Assembly: GCA_914767715.1 (NCBI GenBank)
Contig: OU612066.1
Span: forward strand, 8,747,001-8,811,000
DNA: 64,000 nucleotides
Direction of reading: 5' to 3'
DNA from: Membranipora membranacea
Lineage: Eukaryota; Bryozoa; Gymnolaemata; Cheilostomatida; Membraniporidae
A program made the position numbers and the translations under genes. Within the stretch, counting starts at the first letter, position 1. Each line of letters starts with the position of its first letter. The notes beneath the pieces are model-generated. The model did not search any database. It had not been told where the DNA came from and saw nothing but the letters and a program-made list of their open reading frames with translations. Positions 13,390 through 25,372 of this stretch are shown here, piece by piece.

Positions 13390-13830
13390 ATTTAATTTAA
13401 TTTAATATTAACTTTATTGAACCGGTCAATGCCGTTTAAAGCAAATAAAGACCATGTTAAAATCAAATCAATTATATTGATAAAAAAAACTCTTTTTGCA
13501 GAGAGATGTTCTATACATAGCTAGTTGTTCATGTCTAGTATGAGTAGTAGTGCTAGAGCTAGGGAAGTATTTGTGTAGTGGATGGTTAGGATTTAGAGAA
13601 AGCTTTCTAGCATATCTCAGGCAGCACACGTCTGAGTAAACTGAAAGTTCAGTCAGTTGAAGGGCTTTTAATCTCTGGTCATTGTCTTCCATATATGGTA
13701 GAATAATTCTAAGGCACAGTTTTGCAGACGCTCTAACCTCTCTTTGTCTGACTTAGTTATAAACGGGAACCAGCATTGGGCTGCATAAGATAGCGTAGAT
13801 AATATCTTGCTCTGATAGAATAAATGATAT
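13390..13830 (-). pseudogene. 5'-truncated non-LTR retrotransposon (RT C-terminal tail) nested inside the foldback element
   Basis: Reading the minus strand from about 13815: LSYAAQCWFPFITKSDKERL, then RLQNCALRIILPYMEDNDQR, then LRYARKLSLNPNHPLHKYFP. This is the typical C-terminal part of a LINE reverse transcriptase after the polymerase motifs. The element ends toward 13390 with AATAAAG and a short (TTAAA)n-like tail, as expected for a 3' end. No frameshift was seen within the stretch, so it looks younger than the host reverse-transcriptase relic. The 5' boundary is approximate. Confidence 0.8.
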
Positions 13831-15117
13831 TGACAATCATTTATTACAATTTGTTTATTACCACGATAACTTCAAACTAAAACACTTTACTCAGGCTATA
13901 CTGATAGTCAAAAAACTCAAATGCAGTACTACAAATTCTTTTATATTTTAGGCGTCATATTGATGCAGTATCCGGAGTAGAAGTATTGTCACGCAGTAAT
14001 TTCATCCAAGCCTGCATGAAGCGGCAATGTTTTGCATATGTATTTGTATTTTTGTTGTCATACTATCCAGAATTTTTCACATCATCCTCCCACTACTGTA
14101 AGATAAATGGACTGACGGCTAAATATTCGTGGTGATATAAGCTTAGAGAAGTTTATATACAAACATTCAAGGATGCAGCGTCAGGCTTTTTTGTTTTATG
14201 AAAATGCAACATCCTTTGTAACAATCAGGATTAAATTGCCCTCGTTTTGCATCAATAATATGTCATATTTCTATGCTAGCATGTTTAGGTAGTGATCAGA
14301 AATATAAACCCATAAATATAAAGTGTGGGTTTATGTTTATGGTGGTGATTACAATTTTTAAATTATGAATTTGGAAACCAACTTATCTACTTCTAGATGT
14401 AATCAGCAGCTTATCAATGTCATATGTCAATGTAAACCCTAAACACACAGTAGAAACGATTGCTCAGATTTCGATTATTTTTGGAGAATTTGTAGGATTC
14501 AAATATAATACACCTTGCACAACTAGTTCCTACAACCTTTGAACATTTAATTGAGCTTCTAGCTTTTCTCCGGAGGTATAACTCACCGATTGCTGAGCAG
14601 ACAACTACATAACACAATAAAAAGCAAATCTATCGCACAATTTACAAGAAGAATTTGATTTCTAAAAGGTCTCATCAAAAATAAGTAGATATAACACTTT
14701 ATCGAGAGCTAGTCAAATGTTTCAAATGAACCATAAAACACAGACCTATGTATTGTGTCTTTTAGATCCCCACGTTGGTCAATACAAAAGCACTAAGTTC
14801 AAACGATACCAAAAACCCAAAAACGGCACAGTCACTTTCAAATAGAACAGATAAGCTTGATTATGTGGCTATTGAACTCTATTTAACACATCGGTTGCCG
14901 TAATTTACATGAACAAGATTCTGCCCACCACTTATAACCACATACTAACCACAGAAACTATATCGCACATAAATCCTGTTGATGTCCAAAGCCTCACATC
15001 GAAAAAATAATGCTTCAGATGTTAAGGGACCTACCATAAATTACTGTGTTTTAAAAAGTTACAAAAACTGAAAAAATTAAGTTAAGAAATCAAAAATATA
15101 TTTTCGTAACTCTATAG

Positions 15118-15340
15118 TATTTTGGACTTTGGGATTTTGGCTTTTGGGACCTTGGCCTTTGGGAATTTGGCCGCGAGACTCTGGTCACGGGACTTTGGTC
15201 TTTGGGACTTTGTTCATTGGTACTTTGGTCTATGGGACTTTGGTCCCGGGACTTTGGGACTTTGTTCATGGTATTTTGGGACTTTGTTCATGGTACTTTG
15301 GTCTTTGCGACTTTGTTCATTGGTACTTTGACCTGGATTC
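15118..15340 (-). repeat. Right 15-bp tandem-repeat arm of the foldback element
   Basis: Units such as GGGACTTTGGTCTTT and GGGACTTTGTTCATG are the inverted form of the left-arm unit. Confidence 0.9.
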
Positions 15341-15348
15341 CTGTGACC

Positions 15349-15531
15349 AACTCCAGATGATATGTGTCATATACTGCCAGAAGAAACGAGAGATAAATAA
15401 ACACCTGCTTCCTGAGCCGTCATGCAGACCTCGCAGAACAAGACTGAGCAGCAATAACAGCCGAACCATACTCCATAACACTGCATTAGCCAGCAGATGT
15501 TTCTCCATCAAATATGGGAATATGGTGTGAA
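15349..15531 (+). pseudogene. Reverse transcriptase relic, C-terminal part resumed after the foldback insertion
   Basis: Continues the frame interrupted at 12456: QLQMICVIYCQKKREINKHL, then LPEPSCRPRRTRLSSNNSRT, and a stop at about 15529. Position and wording fit the extreme C terminus of a LINE ORF2. The 8 bases at 15341-15348 are the second copy of the target duplication. Confidence 0.8.
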
Positions 15532-18186
15532 ACTGATGCCTAATGCTGATTGTGATGATCTCCCCCTTTTTGAATTTTATTAATTACTTTTAACGCTAAA
15601 ATATTTTTTTTATTGTAAATCAGATCAATAATAAATATTTTTCAATGTATTTAGATCGATAATGAAGTACTCATCAATCAATCATAACTGGTCATTCCCT
15701 CAACTTTTGCATAGATAAATCAATCAAGATATTTGGTTATGCAGTAACTTATATGGCTTATAATGTCTTATTATAATCATTTTTTCCTATATCAAATTAA
15801 CAATACAAACACAATTTGTCCTATATATATATTTCATACTTACTATTTTTCTCTGCCTTATCCATAAAGTAGTGACAAATAAAGAGTGAACAAAGAAAAA
15901 TTTGAAGAATTAAAAAAAAGGTTAATTTCACAAGTGCCCTACACCCCTTCCATGACAGTATAAATACAAAACTGGGTATCAATTGATGCAGCTTAGAAAT
16001 TTGCTACTTTCAGTTGGATTTCATGGTAATTGAAGATACAACATACAGTGGTGCGCGTACCACTGCACAACACACAGGTCTTCAGCTAGAAACCATGAGT
16101 CAAGCGCTGTTTCGAGGCCTTCTCTAGTATAACCTCCTCATGGCCGGTCCCAGCAGCATGAAGCCACCCCTGTGTGTTGATGAGCATCTCAATCGATCTC
16201 ATCGATCCCTCAGTGCATTTTGTAAGTTTCGGTGGTTTGACATAATTAGTTTGTTTATGCTGTTGCGCAACCAGAGAGGCTTTAGTAATCAAGAACGTTT
16301 GGCTGAAAGCACAAAACTTCTCACTTCATAATGAAATTATCCAAGATATCTTCCCAAACAGGAAAATTCTTGCTCGTCAGATGACTTACATAAGGATGTT
16401 TTTGTTTTCAAACACATGGTCTTATTTGATTCTTGCATTGAAAGGTGATTAATAAAGTTTACATTATTATAAAGATACAAGTTGTCCCGGTAGGAGTTGA
16501 TTACTCTTGTGTTTTGAAGTCCAGAAATAACCACAATCTCATCTGGTTTCCTCTATCTATATGTTACGTGATGGAAATAAAGATGATTGTATGACCAAGC
16601 TATAATATTATGTTGAACTGGCAAACTCTGCTTTTAGCTGATGGAAAACTAATCCAGATAAAGAAATATGGTTTCAAAACTTGCTAAATAGCATGTCAGA
16701 GTTGGAGGGTGTACAAGTTTCCTCATAAATAGACAATTTCTTGCCAGCTAGAAGCACAAAGTCATTCAAATAGTAAATATCCATTATTGTCACATTAGAA
16801 GTCATAGACACCACTGCATATGCGCTCTCCTTGCAATGAATAGTATCTATCTATAGCCTGACTGAGTTTGAAGTCAGCAGAAATTTTCTAATCGCACTAA
16901 TGTGACCTATAGAGATGATTCTTTGCTCTTATGTAATTATCTGGATTTATCCAAACTTGCATAAAAAAACCACTTCTCCATCTGCATCTTTAGAATCTTG
17001 TTTTTTGCAATCAGCCGCTTACTTACCTCACTACAATCAGACTCCACCAGGCACAGCCTTCTGCCCAGTCATCTTAATGAGAGACAGGAGGAACTTACCA
17101 CTGGAGTATTATGATAGATTATGATTTAGTGACATTTCATGATTACTGCTTCCCCGATCATCCTAATAATAAAAATACTTCTCCATATCCGCCAAATCTC
17201 CAGAAAGATAACTTACAGGAATAGAATAATTATAAAATTATTAATTAAAATTATTAAACTATTAAATAGGAATAAAAATAGGAAATGACTTAACGGAAAT
17301 GGGGTAAAGGGCCGATGTCTGATGGTTTTTGTTCGAGAAAAATGATGATGGGTAATGACCTTGAGTTAATGAATAATATTTATGACCATCATGACTGTGA
17401 TTGGTACATAGGGTTGTTAACCACTGTAACAATGTCGATCTACGTGTTATGTCCTGTCTGGATGTATGTGTGGAGACCCATCGCGGAATGGACGGATATA
17501 AACAGTATATGAGGAGGCATAGCAGTCACCTTGCCATGCTAGGAGAGCTTTTTTTTTCATTTCAACCTTATCGACATCAAACCCTGTTTACAATGTCTTA
17601 GATGTTCTATTGGATGGTGTAACTGTTTCCCATACTCTTCAAAGTGAGAACAATTAAATCTCATGTGTTAGGTTGTCTTTCGCACAAAATAAACTTTCTC
17701 ATTGGATCTTGATCACCCCGCCATTACAGCTAGCCTAGTTTTCTCAGTTAGGAGAGTTATTTTGTCATGAGTATTCTTATGAAAGAAATTCGTTTAAAGA
17801 TTATGATAGCTTGAAAGGGCAAACCAAGCTTGAACGATGAATATTAGAAATCTTTTGTAACTCTAACCCTGGAACTAACAAACCCACATGAAACATTGTC
17901 CTTGACAACAAATGATGATTGGCAGGGATTTTCTTAGCTCCAAAAGGATATGACTCAGCAAATTGAGCTTTGCCGCAACTGCAACCGCTCCTCGGCCCCT
18001 CTGTTGGTTAAGAAATTGTTGGTAATGACAGTTTAACTGATTTTAGGAGCATTGATGGGTATAATAGAAAGCCAATGAGCTTACAGAGAATTACGGCTCA
18101 ATATCAAACAAGGCAAGGTATAACATTGAGGGTCTCAGTGAGGACTGATCATTGTCACTCGGAGTAATCATCAGATCAGTCTCATT
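15532..18186. other. AT-rich intergenic stretch with no supportable gene
   Basis: Frames are short and unremarkable. The section at 17210-17290 is very AT-rich. Sequence just before 18187 presumably carries the promoter of the cysteine-rich gene, but no clear TATA box was recognised. Confidence 0.4.
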
Positions 18187-19704
18187 ATGAAGGTTTTCTA
18201 TCTGAGCTGTGTTCTTCTGCTGGTGCACGTCGCAGAATGTGGGAAAAAGACTAGCAGCAAACCTCTAGTCACGGATATATTAAATTCTCAAAACGGTAGA
18301 CCAGAAGGTACGTAACTGATATTCAATTTGAGTTTTTTATGATATTTGGAATTATTATGTAATCTTTATAATACGCAATCTTATTTATTGGTTAGAAAAA
18401 TTTGATTTTGCTTTTCACATATGATTTGATGGAAATAAATGATCCAACAGACCAAGGAGCCAGCTTTGAGTTTTGAACTCTCTCCATCATGATTTTATTT
18501 ATTTGTATTGCAGCGTCTCAAATGGCAATTTGGCATTGCACCTCAACTACTAGCTGCGACATTATAAAAGTTATTGCCCACTTTACTCTCATATTTTTTA
18601 GTTTCCTTAATCTTAGTTGATTGGATTAAATAGACACAGAAAAGAAATAAAAAACAACCTGCGATATACATTCATAGTTGCAAGTAAGGATTGTATATGC
18701 ATATCATAATTGTAGGTTGCTACTGTTTTAATAACCGACTGCTGGCGTGTAACTTTGACCGTAACGGTGATAAGACCGACTTGTACTACACCTGCCCTCT
18801 AGGGTTTCTCAAGACTCCCTGTGGCTGTCAAAAGAGCTGTCAGTGTGGTGAGTAAAAATAGAATATACAGGGGCGTAGTGAGGGGTAGTATTATCTTAAC
18901 TAGAGGGGCATAGTATTATCTAGTCTACACAATGTAGCACGGTTTTATCTTCTAAACCCAGGACTTGAAAAACCTGTACAGCCCTAGATGATTAGACTTA
19001 TCGCAGGAAGACGAGTTTGTAAATTTACGTAGGCGTAGATAGTGTTATTTACGCCAACATTGTTCAACAATGTTCAGTCTTGCTGCTTTATATAAAACTC
19101 CCAACAGCGTCATTCAAACATCTTCGCTTCTAGAACTGACACAATCAGAGCCACCATCTACCCTGTTTATTATCACATAAGCTGATCTGATACGTATTCT
19201 GTTTTCTCGCATCTCTTTCCACCTCATCAGAGAACTTTATATTTCAGTGGGATGTCCAGAGTTTAACCATAAACTGAGATGTGCGAATGGCTTTAGAACT
19301 ACTCGTGTTGATTATGGGGATCACCAAATCCAGTGCCCAGTCGGTGTATGCAGTGAGTAATACAAACTTCTCCCCATGAACATCGATTTGGTTCCGTCTT
19401 AAAACATATATCTGAATATATCTAGAATTAAATGACAATGCGAAGGAACTCCTGGTAGTTATATTTGAAAGATGTTCTGTTAGTTTCTATTGTGAAATAC
19501 TTGTATTGATACCTGATTACGGTTATGATAACCATTTTGTGATAACGGTTGATGTCAAATTGATCACTCATTTTGAGTTTCTTCTCTGGACGGAGCCCAG
19601 CTGTGTGATTCATATATTTTAATTCCACAGCACAGCAGGTTATTTGAGATCGGGTTGGTCTCACAGTTGTTAAAGTACGACGATTTAATTTATTTTCAGA
19701 GTAA
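18187..19704 (+). CDS. Small secreted protein with 12 cysteines in two related exon-encoded modules (unrecognised family)
   Basis: Four coding exons, 18187-18307, 18716-18847, 19248-19352 and 19700-19704, all with GT-AG borders and phase-1 introns, join to 120 residues plus stop. Exon 1 starts MKVFYLSCVLLLVHVAEC, a clear signal peptide, followed by a Lys/Ser-rich spacer. Exon 2 carries 8 cysteines (CYCFNNRLLAC ... TCPLGF ... PCGC ... CQC); exon 3 carries 4 (CPEFNHKLRC ... QCPVGVC). Both modules share C-x-FN-x-(R/K)-L-x-C, then an Asp-containing stretch, then CP-x-G, so they look like diverged duplicates; symmetrical phase-1 introns suit exon duplication. An AATAAA lies near 19839. The family is not recognised. 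It could be a matrix, defence or venom-like peptide, but nothing in the sequence decides. Start chosen as the first ATG before the signal peptide. Confidence 0.75.
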
Positions 19705-20382
19705 AGTTTAAGTGCAATCCAGAAATATATATACTGAGCAGACCTGAGAACTATGGAACATCAACAGGCAATGATTAGGAGCGAGATGGTGATAAACAGT
19801 ATCTGTCAATTAGATGTGAACTTATTCAACCAAACTGAATAAACATAAAACCAGCGTAATATTCAGTAATAAAATATAACTGTCATGGAGTTTTGTATCT
19901 AACACCTTTGTTGCCTCGATCTGTCTGATCTTTTACTAACATATTTTTGCCATAAAATTTGACAAAAATGAAAATAGTTATATGAATAATAATAACAATA
20001 AAAATGATATTCATATTTGATCCAGTAATAATTAGATAATAAAAAGAGGGCTTCATAAATTTTCAAGGACAATGAAGAAGGAAGTGAAGGTTAAGGAGAT
20101 ATTCCTCCACAAACTGATCACGTGGTTTATGTGGCGGCCGTGATGCATTTTACTGTTACGGTTATGACGCAGATAAATGGTTTTCTTTTACCAAGTACCG
20201 TTCCGGTCCTTTATTATCTGTTATAGCTATAACAAAGAGTAACAAATTAGCTACGAGACAAACATAGAGTTTCATGGTGGGAGAACTCCATGTACATAAA
20301 AATGCATAAGAGGTATTTTCTAACAAACACAATAATAAGACTTGAGAAATATGAGAAGGAAATACCAACCTTGCTGGCTCTC

Positions 20383-20728
20383 TGTATCACGGTTACCAAT
20401 ACAATATATGAATTCCACAGATAATGGCTATGTACCCTGAAACCCACAAAATACCATGGATTAAAAACTGAATTTGAAATGGTGAAAATGGTGATACTTT
20501 GTAATGTGACAGCCATCACCTGTTATGTATCAGGTCATGACAGTGACAGTTCTGGCTGTCACTGGAAATGCCATAATATAATAGTCTCTGGTCAGAATAC
20601 AATGAGGGAAAACAAAGCACTAGCAAGCTTGGTGATAGCTTTAACTGTGACTGAAATTCGGAGTAAATAGCCGAGCCTTAAAAACCAAGGGCACACTGCC
20701 AACCCAATTGCTGGGACGTGCCAGCACA
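20383..20728 (-). repeat. BEL element 3' LTR (346 bp)
   Basis: On the minus strand it starts TGTGCTGGCACGTCCC and ends GGTAACCGTGATACA. Its outer parts match the right LTR closely. The middle (20507-20590) is replaced by sequence that matches a dispersed repeat at 10126-10198 in inverse orientation. The right LTR instead has about 520 bases of different sequence there. Confidence 0.8.
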
Positions 20729-21255
20729 CTCCCCCGGCTGGACGGAGCATAACATAACCGGCAGCATGCAAAATGTCTTCAAGAGCAGGCGTCAGCGCTG
20801 AATGGAAATCGTATGTACCAAGCCGCAGAACACATACCGCCTAGAGTGCCTACGCAAAAATATACTATCAATTGATTAAAGAGTCAGAAAGCTGACCTCT
20901 CGACACAAACAGAAACTTACAACACCAGTAGTTTATTAGTGGTTTCAATTCGCCAATTATTATTCTACACAGGGAGCCCTTAACATTAATTTACCGACAC
21001 TTTTAATTCCTGCAGACTATCACATGACAACATACATTTGTTTTTCAGATGATCAAAGTGATCACACACGGGGTTATCCTTCCCATGGGTGAAAGCAATA
21101 CATGGTTACAATACAATACAATGTCAAGGTTATATTCACACAGGAATTTTGACATCCTGGATGAAAATTATGATACGCGTGTGATCACGCTGAGAATTCA
21201 ACCTGAATTCTTGAATGATCGAAAACTTCTTAACAGTAAATAAAACAGTGCAATA

Positions 21256-22236
21256 TTACAAGACATGGTGCCCAAAAAATAATTTTCCCAAAATCCGTAA
21301 GTCCGTGATTCGTTCCTTATCTTTTTTCACCAGTTTGTAGCCCAGAACCTCTTTAGGAATGGTTAAAACACGTTTATATGCCTCATTACTCTCAAATATA
21401 CCCTTCATAAATACATGGAAGTGATCACGAAATTTTGGCTGACTCGCTAATCTTCTTTCCAGGCTCTTGAACCTACACACAGCCAAATACCTATTTACTT
21501 TGAGCGGTTGTTTGTCCTGTTTGAAATGTAATGGCAAAGTTACAACGCCATTTTCGTCCTGATTACATTACTGTCTTGAATTCTCATGAAAATCAAGTCT
21601 TGTTGAGACAACCTTGTCTGACAATTGACGTCTATTTCTGAAGAGGGAAAGTTTGATTCTAAAGCCTTGAGCACGTCGACAGCACTTATATCTTTCACAC
21701 TCGTCACGACACTTTTTGGCACACCCTTCACAGCTAGATCACATGGATTGTCTAGAGTTACATCAATATGACTGACCCCGAAGGAATCATCACACTGCAG
21801 TTTTACTGGCATTGCATTACCAACTATTGACCAGCCCAATCGACATTCGACTGCGTTGGGTTTGGCATAGTCATCTACATATATTGACCCGTTGCCGATA
21901 GATGATTATTGTCATATCCTAACAATAAAACCTAAAATCTAAAAGGGGTGGCATAGCATCCTTTATAGCACTCAAGTGATCCCACCTGTTTGCTGCTACT
22001 TCTCTCGTCGGTATATGATTCCTATTGTGTGGTATCGTGGTATTATGAGCATATATTCTATGTATGGGATGTATCTGATTACTGAAATTGCCACGTACCC
22101 TCAAATCATAGTGCTCATGGGTGTGTATTGTTTCATTTTCAGAAGTAATTGTTGATAATTGAATCTTAGCATCTCGATTGTCCCTACTCTCTAACTTACT
22201 GATGAGATCAGATGTGATGTAGGAGCCATTGGACAT
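21256..22236 (-). pseudogene. BEL/Pao pol remnant: protease-like region and start of reverse transcriptase
   Basis: Three frames separated by frameshifts. The first (22236 to 21919) continues the gag-pol frame after a one-base loss at about 22241 and holds LDSMSNGSYITSDLI, the DUF1758 aspartic protease region, with the usual DSG changed to DSM. The second (21839 to 21540) has GWSIVGNAMPVKL and QQDLIFMRIQDSNV, typical of the BEL linker before RT. The third (21537 to 21256) has MPLHFKQDKQPLKVNRYLAV and RRLASQPKFRDHFHVFM, the start of BEL RT. Sequence stops before the catalytic YxDD region. Confidence 0.8.
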
Positions 22237-22241
22237 GGAGT

Positions 22242-24098
22242 CTACATAGCGTAGACTAATATTTCTTTCTCTGGTTGGTCAATGACTGATACATCCACAG
22301 GCAAGATCATTGAACATAGCTTTTGCTCATTGCTACTGGTGCAGGTTCCACACAATGCAGTGTTTTGATTGGAGGGCGGGTACGTTTCCTGCTTAGATTC
22401 AATACTAGAATAAGGCTGATCAGACTGTCTTGGTTTGGAATGGAAGTCCGGGTTGTGCAGCAGCGTGTTATGCTTGCCTGGACACTTGTTGCACTGAGGG
22501 TTTTTCCAACATTTCTTGGCTGGATGTGAAGGGATCAAGCAGTTTCTACATAAATTATTCTTGACAACATGATCATGACGAGCAGACAACTCTATTGCTT
22601 TATACTGGTCACAATCAGCTAACTTATGATTGTTCTTACACATAGTACATGGGAGTGGTGGCCTTTTGGGTTTAGTCTGCTCAAAATCACTTTTGCTTTG
22701 TTCCCCTTTACCAGTTTGGTTACTGACTAGCTCCGTTTGTCCTATGGATTTATTTCTACTGGACTCGTGACTTGTTCGAGCTGTATGACTAGTTCGAGCT
22801 GTATGACTAGTTTTACTACGATCAGATTTTGAATTTGATTTAGAGCCAAACAGGGCTTCATAAGATGACACTGGGTGAGATGTGGTTTCTGTTTCATCGA
22901 CTAGAAAAGACACCATAATATGTTTAAAGCCAGGGTATTTTCCACTATGCCTTTTACTATACTTGGTTGCCTTGCTACGCCACATAGGTATGAGCCACTT
23001 AGAAAATAACCTGACGACCTCCGCACTGTAGGTGGGGTTATCAAGGATCCATAAATCTATCTGACTTTCAATCTTAACAGACTTGAACTTGACTAAACAC
23101 TGAGTTAACTCCTCTAACCCAGATGTATCGCTGTCAGATATTTGACCCCACTTACTTAGTTTGTCTACATATACTTGTGAAATCACATGGTTGTTACCAA
23201 ACTTCTTGTCTATAACTTGGCGTTTTACCTCAATATAGCATGCACCAGGTGAATGGTCACAGAATGAATTGACGGCCTTCAATGCCTTTCCATTACAGTG
23301 TCTTTTCAAATACACCACTTTATCTTCTTCACTCACTTCTGGTCGCTCAACTTTTGATACAAATATTTTATTCCAATCACTATATAATAGGGGATTGCAA
23401 TCAAAACTTGTTGGCTCCGGGATAGGTAAACCAAAATCCTCTCTGTGGTTTGTCTTTTTATTTCTAACTTCATCCAACAGCTGGCTAAACTGGCTTACTA
23501 GTTGAGTGATTTGTGTATCGCTCCGATTTGATGAGATTACATTTGAATTATCTGTATTATGAGCTAGTGTGCTAAATTGACTAGGCATCCTATCAGAGGC
23601 ATGGTAGAGGTAAAGAGCAGCGGTTTTAGAATTTAGCGATGAGCGTAAACTTGATATACTAGAGTCAGTAAGGCTTTCAGCTATCGGGCTAATAGCTTTT
23701 GCCTGAATAGGATTAGGCAGTGGCCTTGTCAATGCCATATCGTCTGAATGAGTCACCGATTGATTGGTAACCCACTCCGCTACTCTATTGATATGAGAAT
23801 TATTTTTAGCTCGATCAGTTTTAGTTCTTTTTACACTATCCTTATCTAGCCTGGTGCTAGAAAATACCTGAGTTTGCATCCTAGCTATACCATTATCAAT
23901 ATCCTTGCTTAGATCAGCAATCTCTCGGTTTATTAAATCAAGTTCATGTTTTATAGTATTCATAGCAGGCAGGTTATATTTAGGACGCTTTTTAGTTACA
24001 TTGCTTTTAGCTTGTATTAAACGCGTTTCCAACTCCTCTATAGTGCCATATGTTGGCAGGCCTAGAACCTTCAGTTCTGCTTTGATTTACTGGCTGGC
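22242..24098 (-). pseudogene. BEL/Pao gag-like polyprotein with DUF1759 and zinc knuckles
   Basis: The long frame (22242-24032 and a little upstream) encodes about 600 residues. Near the N terminus, LKVLGLPTYGTIEELETRL resembles a SAP-like motif. A likely initiator MPASKSK at about 24098 is one base out of frame with it, so the start is probably frameshifted. Next comes the DUF1759 block FDCNPLLYSDWNKIFVSK. It ends with cysteine knuckles CTMCKNNHKLADC and LCRNCLIPSHPAKKC followed by NKCPGKHNTLLH, the usual BEL signature. Gag packages the element RNA. The frame runs toward protease at VYAM and then breaks. Near-intact length suggests a fairly recent insertion. Confidence 0.88.
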
Positions 24099-24587
24099 AT
24101 AATAACTATCAGTACTAGCGCCCCCTCGCTCAGACATGATTCACACCAACAGGCCAAGAAAACGCGCCCAAACCAAGCAAGCGAGCAAACAACTCCCAAA
24201 GACGTGGTGGCAGCGTGGGCCAGGCAATAGACTAAACTACCCACCGAAATCAAAACCTTTAGATTGGAGACTTATGCTCATGCACACCAAACTTGCTATA
24301 GCTTTGCTGTTGTGCTCTGGTAATGATACCTAAAATTCCTACCTATTATGTATAACAGAAAACAAAAAAAATAGATTTTGATTTGCACAAAACTACTGAT
24401 CTAATTTAGCAATGCGCTATGATAAAAACTGCTCAATCAGGTATGCAGGTAATACTGATTGGCAAAGTAACAGATACATCGGCTGACCGATCGGAGTAGA
24501 GTGGCGACGTCTGAAGGTAGATGAGGCGATATTATCTCCCGATGATGTCATGTACGTAAGGCTGCGGAGTCGAGTTACCAATGCAAT

Positions 24588-25372
24588 TGGTATCACGGTT
24601 ACCAATGCAATATATAAATTCCACAGATAATGGCTCTGTACTCAGAAACCCACAAAATACCATGGATTAAAAACTGAATTTAAAATGGTGAAAATGGTGA
24701 TACTTTGTAATACAGAGAATAATACAAAAATACGACATTGCATATGAAAATTACAAGATAGGTATGATACGGTTAAACAGGAATGAATTTTGACACACCT
24801 CATTACTGACTGCGACAATATGCAGATTGATGTGCGCTGAATAAAACACTGGTTCAGAAACACCGCTGTAATAAGAGAAGATTAAACTACATTACACTGT
24901 TCTAAGATACCAGTAGCACAACATTATAAATACATATTCATAGGTAAAGGTTCGACTGCGATGACATGCACACAAGATAGACAAATATGTACTATATTTG
25001 CAATAAACACCAAAAGAAACATGTAAATATAATGTCAATGATCAATAGCGTACCTGCACAAGGCGATGCTAGTAAGTACAGCTGCTTCGGTTAAACTACA
25101 TTCTTAGATGTATGGACAGCAGCAATCGTAGAAATATTACATTTGATAATACTGTTTTACATTAACATCAGAAAAAATATCAACTGGTGTGTCCGGAGAT
25201 TGGTAAGACAATGGCACTAATTAGTTACTGTGCGGTCAGAATACAATGAGGGAAAACAAAGCACTAGCAAGCTTGGTGATAGCTTTAACTGTAACTGAAA
25301 TTCGGATTAAATAGCCGAGCCTTAAAAGCCAAGGGCACACTGCCAACCCAATTGCTAAGACGTGCCAGCACA
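24588..25372 (-). repeat. BEL element 5' LTR (785 bp, longer than its partner)
   Basis: Matches 20383-20506 at 24588-24712 and 20591-20728 at about 25236-25372. The intervening 520 bases have no counterpart in the other LTR. LTRs are identical at insertion, so one copy has been rearranged since, or the 3' copy arose by recombination with a related element. Confidence 0.75.

Larger units (their letters stand above)
12457..15340. mobile_element. Foldback transposon with tandem-repeat inverted arms, 8-bp target duplication
   Basis: The left arm (12457-12740) is built from about 17 tandem 15-base units of the type ACCAAAGTCCCAAAG. The right arm (15118-15340) is the inverted counterpart with about 14 units. 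Outer ends are GGTATCCAGAC on the left and, read inward from the right, GAATCCAGGTC. Exact 8-bp direct repeats CTGTGACC flank it (12449-12456 and 15341-15348). Removing the element and one duplication joins LCD to QLQ in the reverse-transcriptase frame. The 2.4 kb interior has no transposase frame but contains a truncated LINE. Long frames across the arms are artefacts of the 15-base unit. This resembles the foldback/TU class known from sea urchins, whose 8-bp duplication suggests a hAT-type transposase acting in trans; that last point is inference. Confidence 0.9.
20383..25372 (-). mobile_element. BEL/Pao LTR retrotransposon with most of pol deleted
   Basis: Bounded by direct repeats 20383-20728 and 24588-25372 that begin TG and end CA on either strand. 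On the minus strand a primer-binding-like TGGTAACTCGACTCCGC lies just inside the right repeat (about 24580 to 24564). The polypurine tract GGGGGAG abuts the left repeat (20729-20735), as expected for minus-strand orientation. Between them are a gag-like frame, a protease region and only the start of reverse transcriptase. RT catalytic core, RNase H and integrase are absent, so the element is not autonomous. No matching target duplication was found (flanks CTCTC and GTTTA). Confidence 0.85.

Noticed and set aside
24136-24333. A signal-peptide exon ending MHTKLAIALLLCSG before GTAATG
   Set aside because: It lies between the BEL 5' LTR and gag on the opposite strand and no downstream exon fits.
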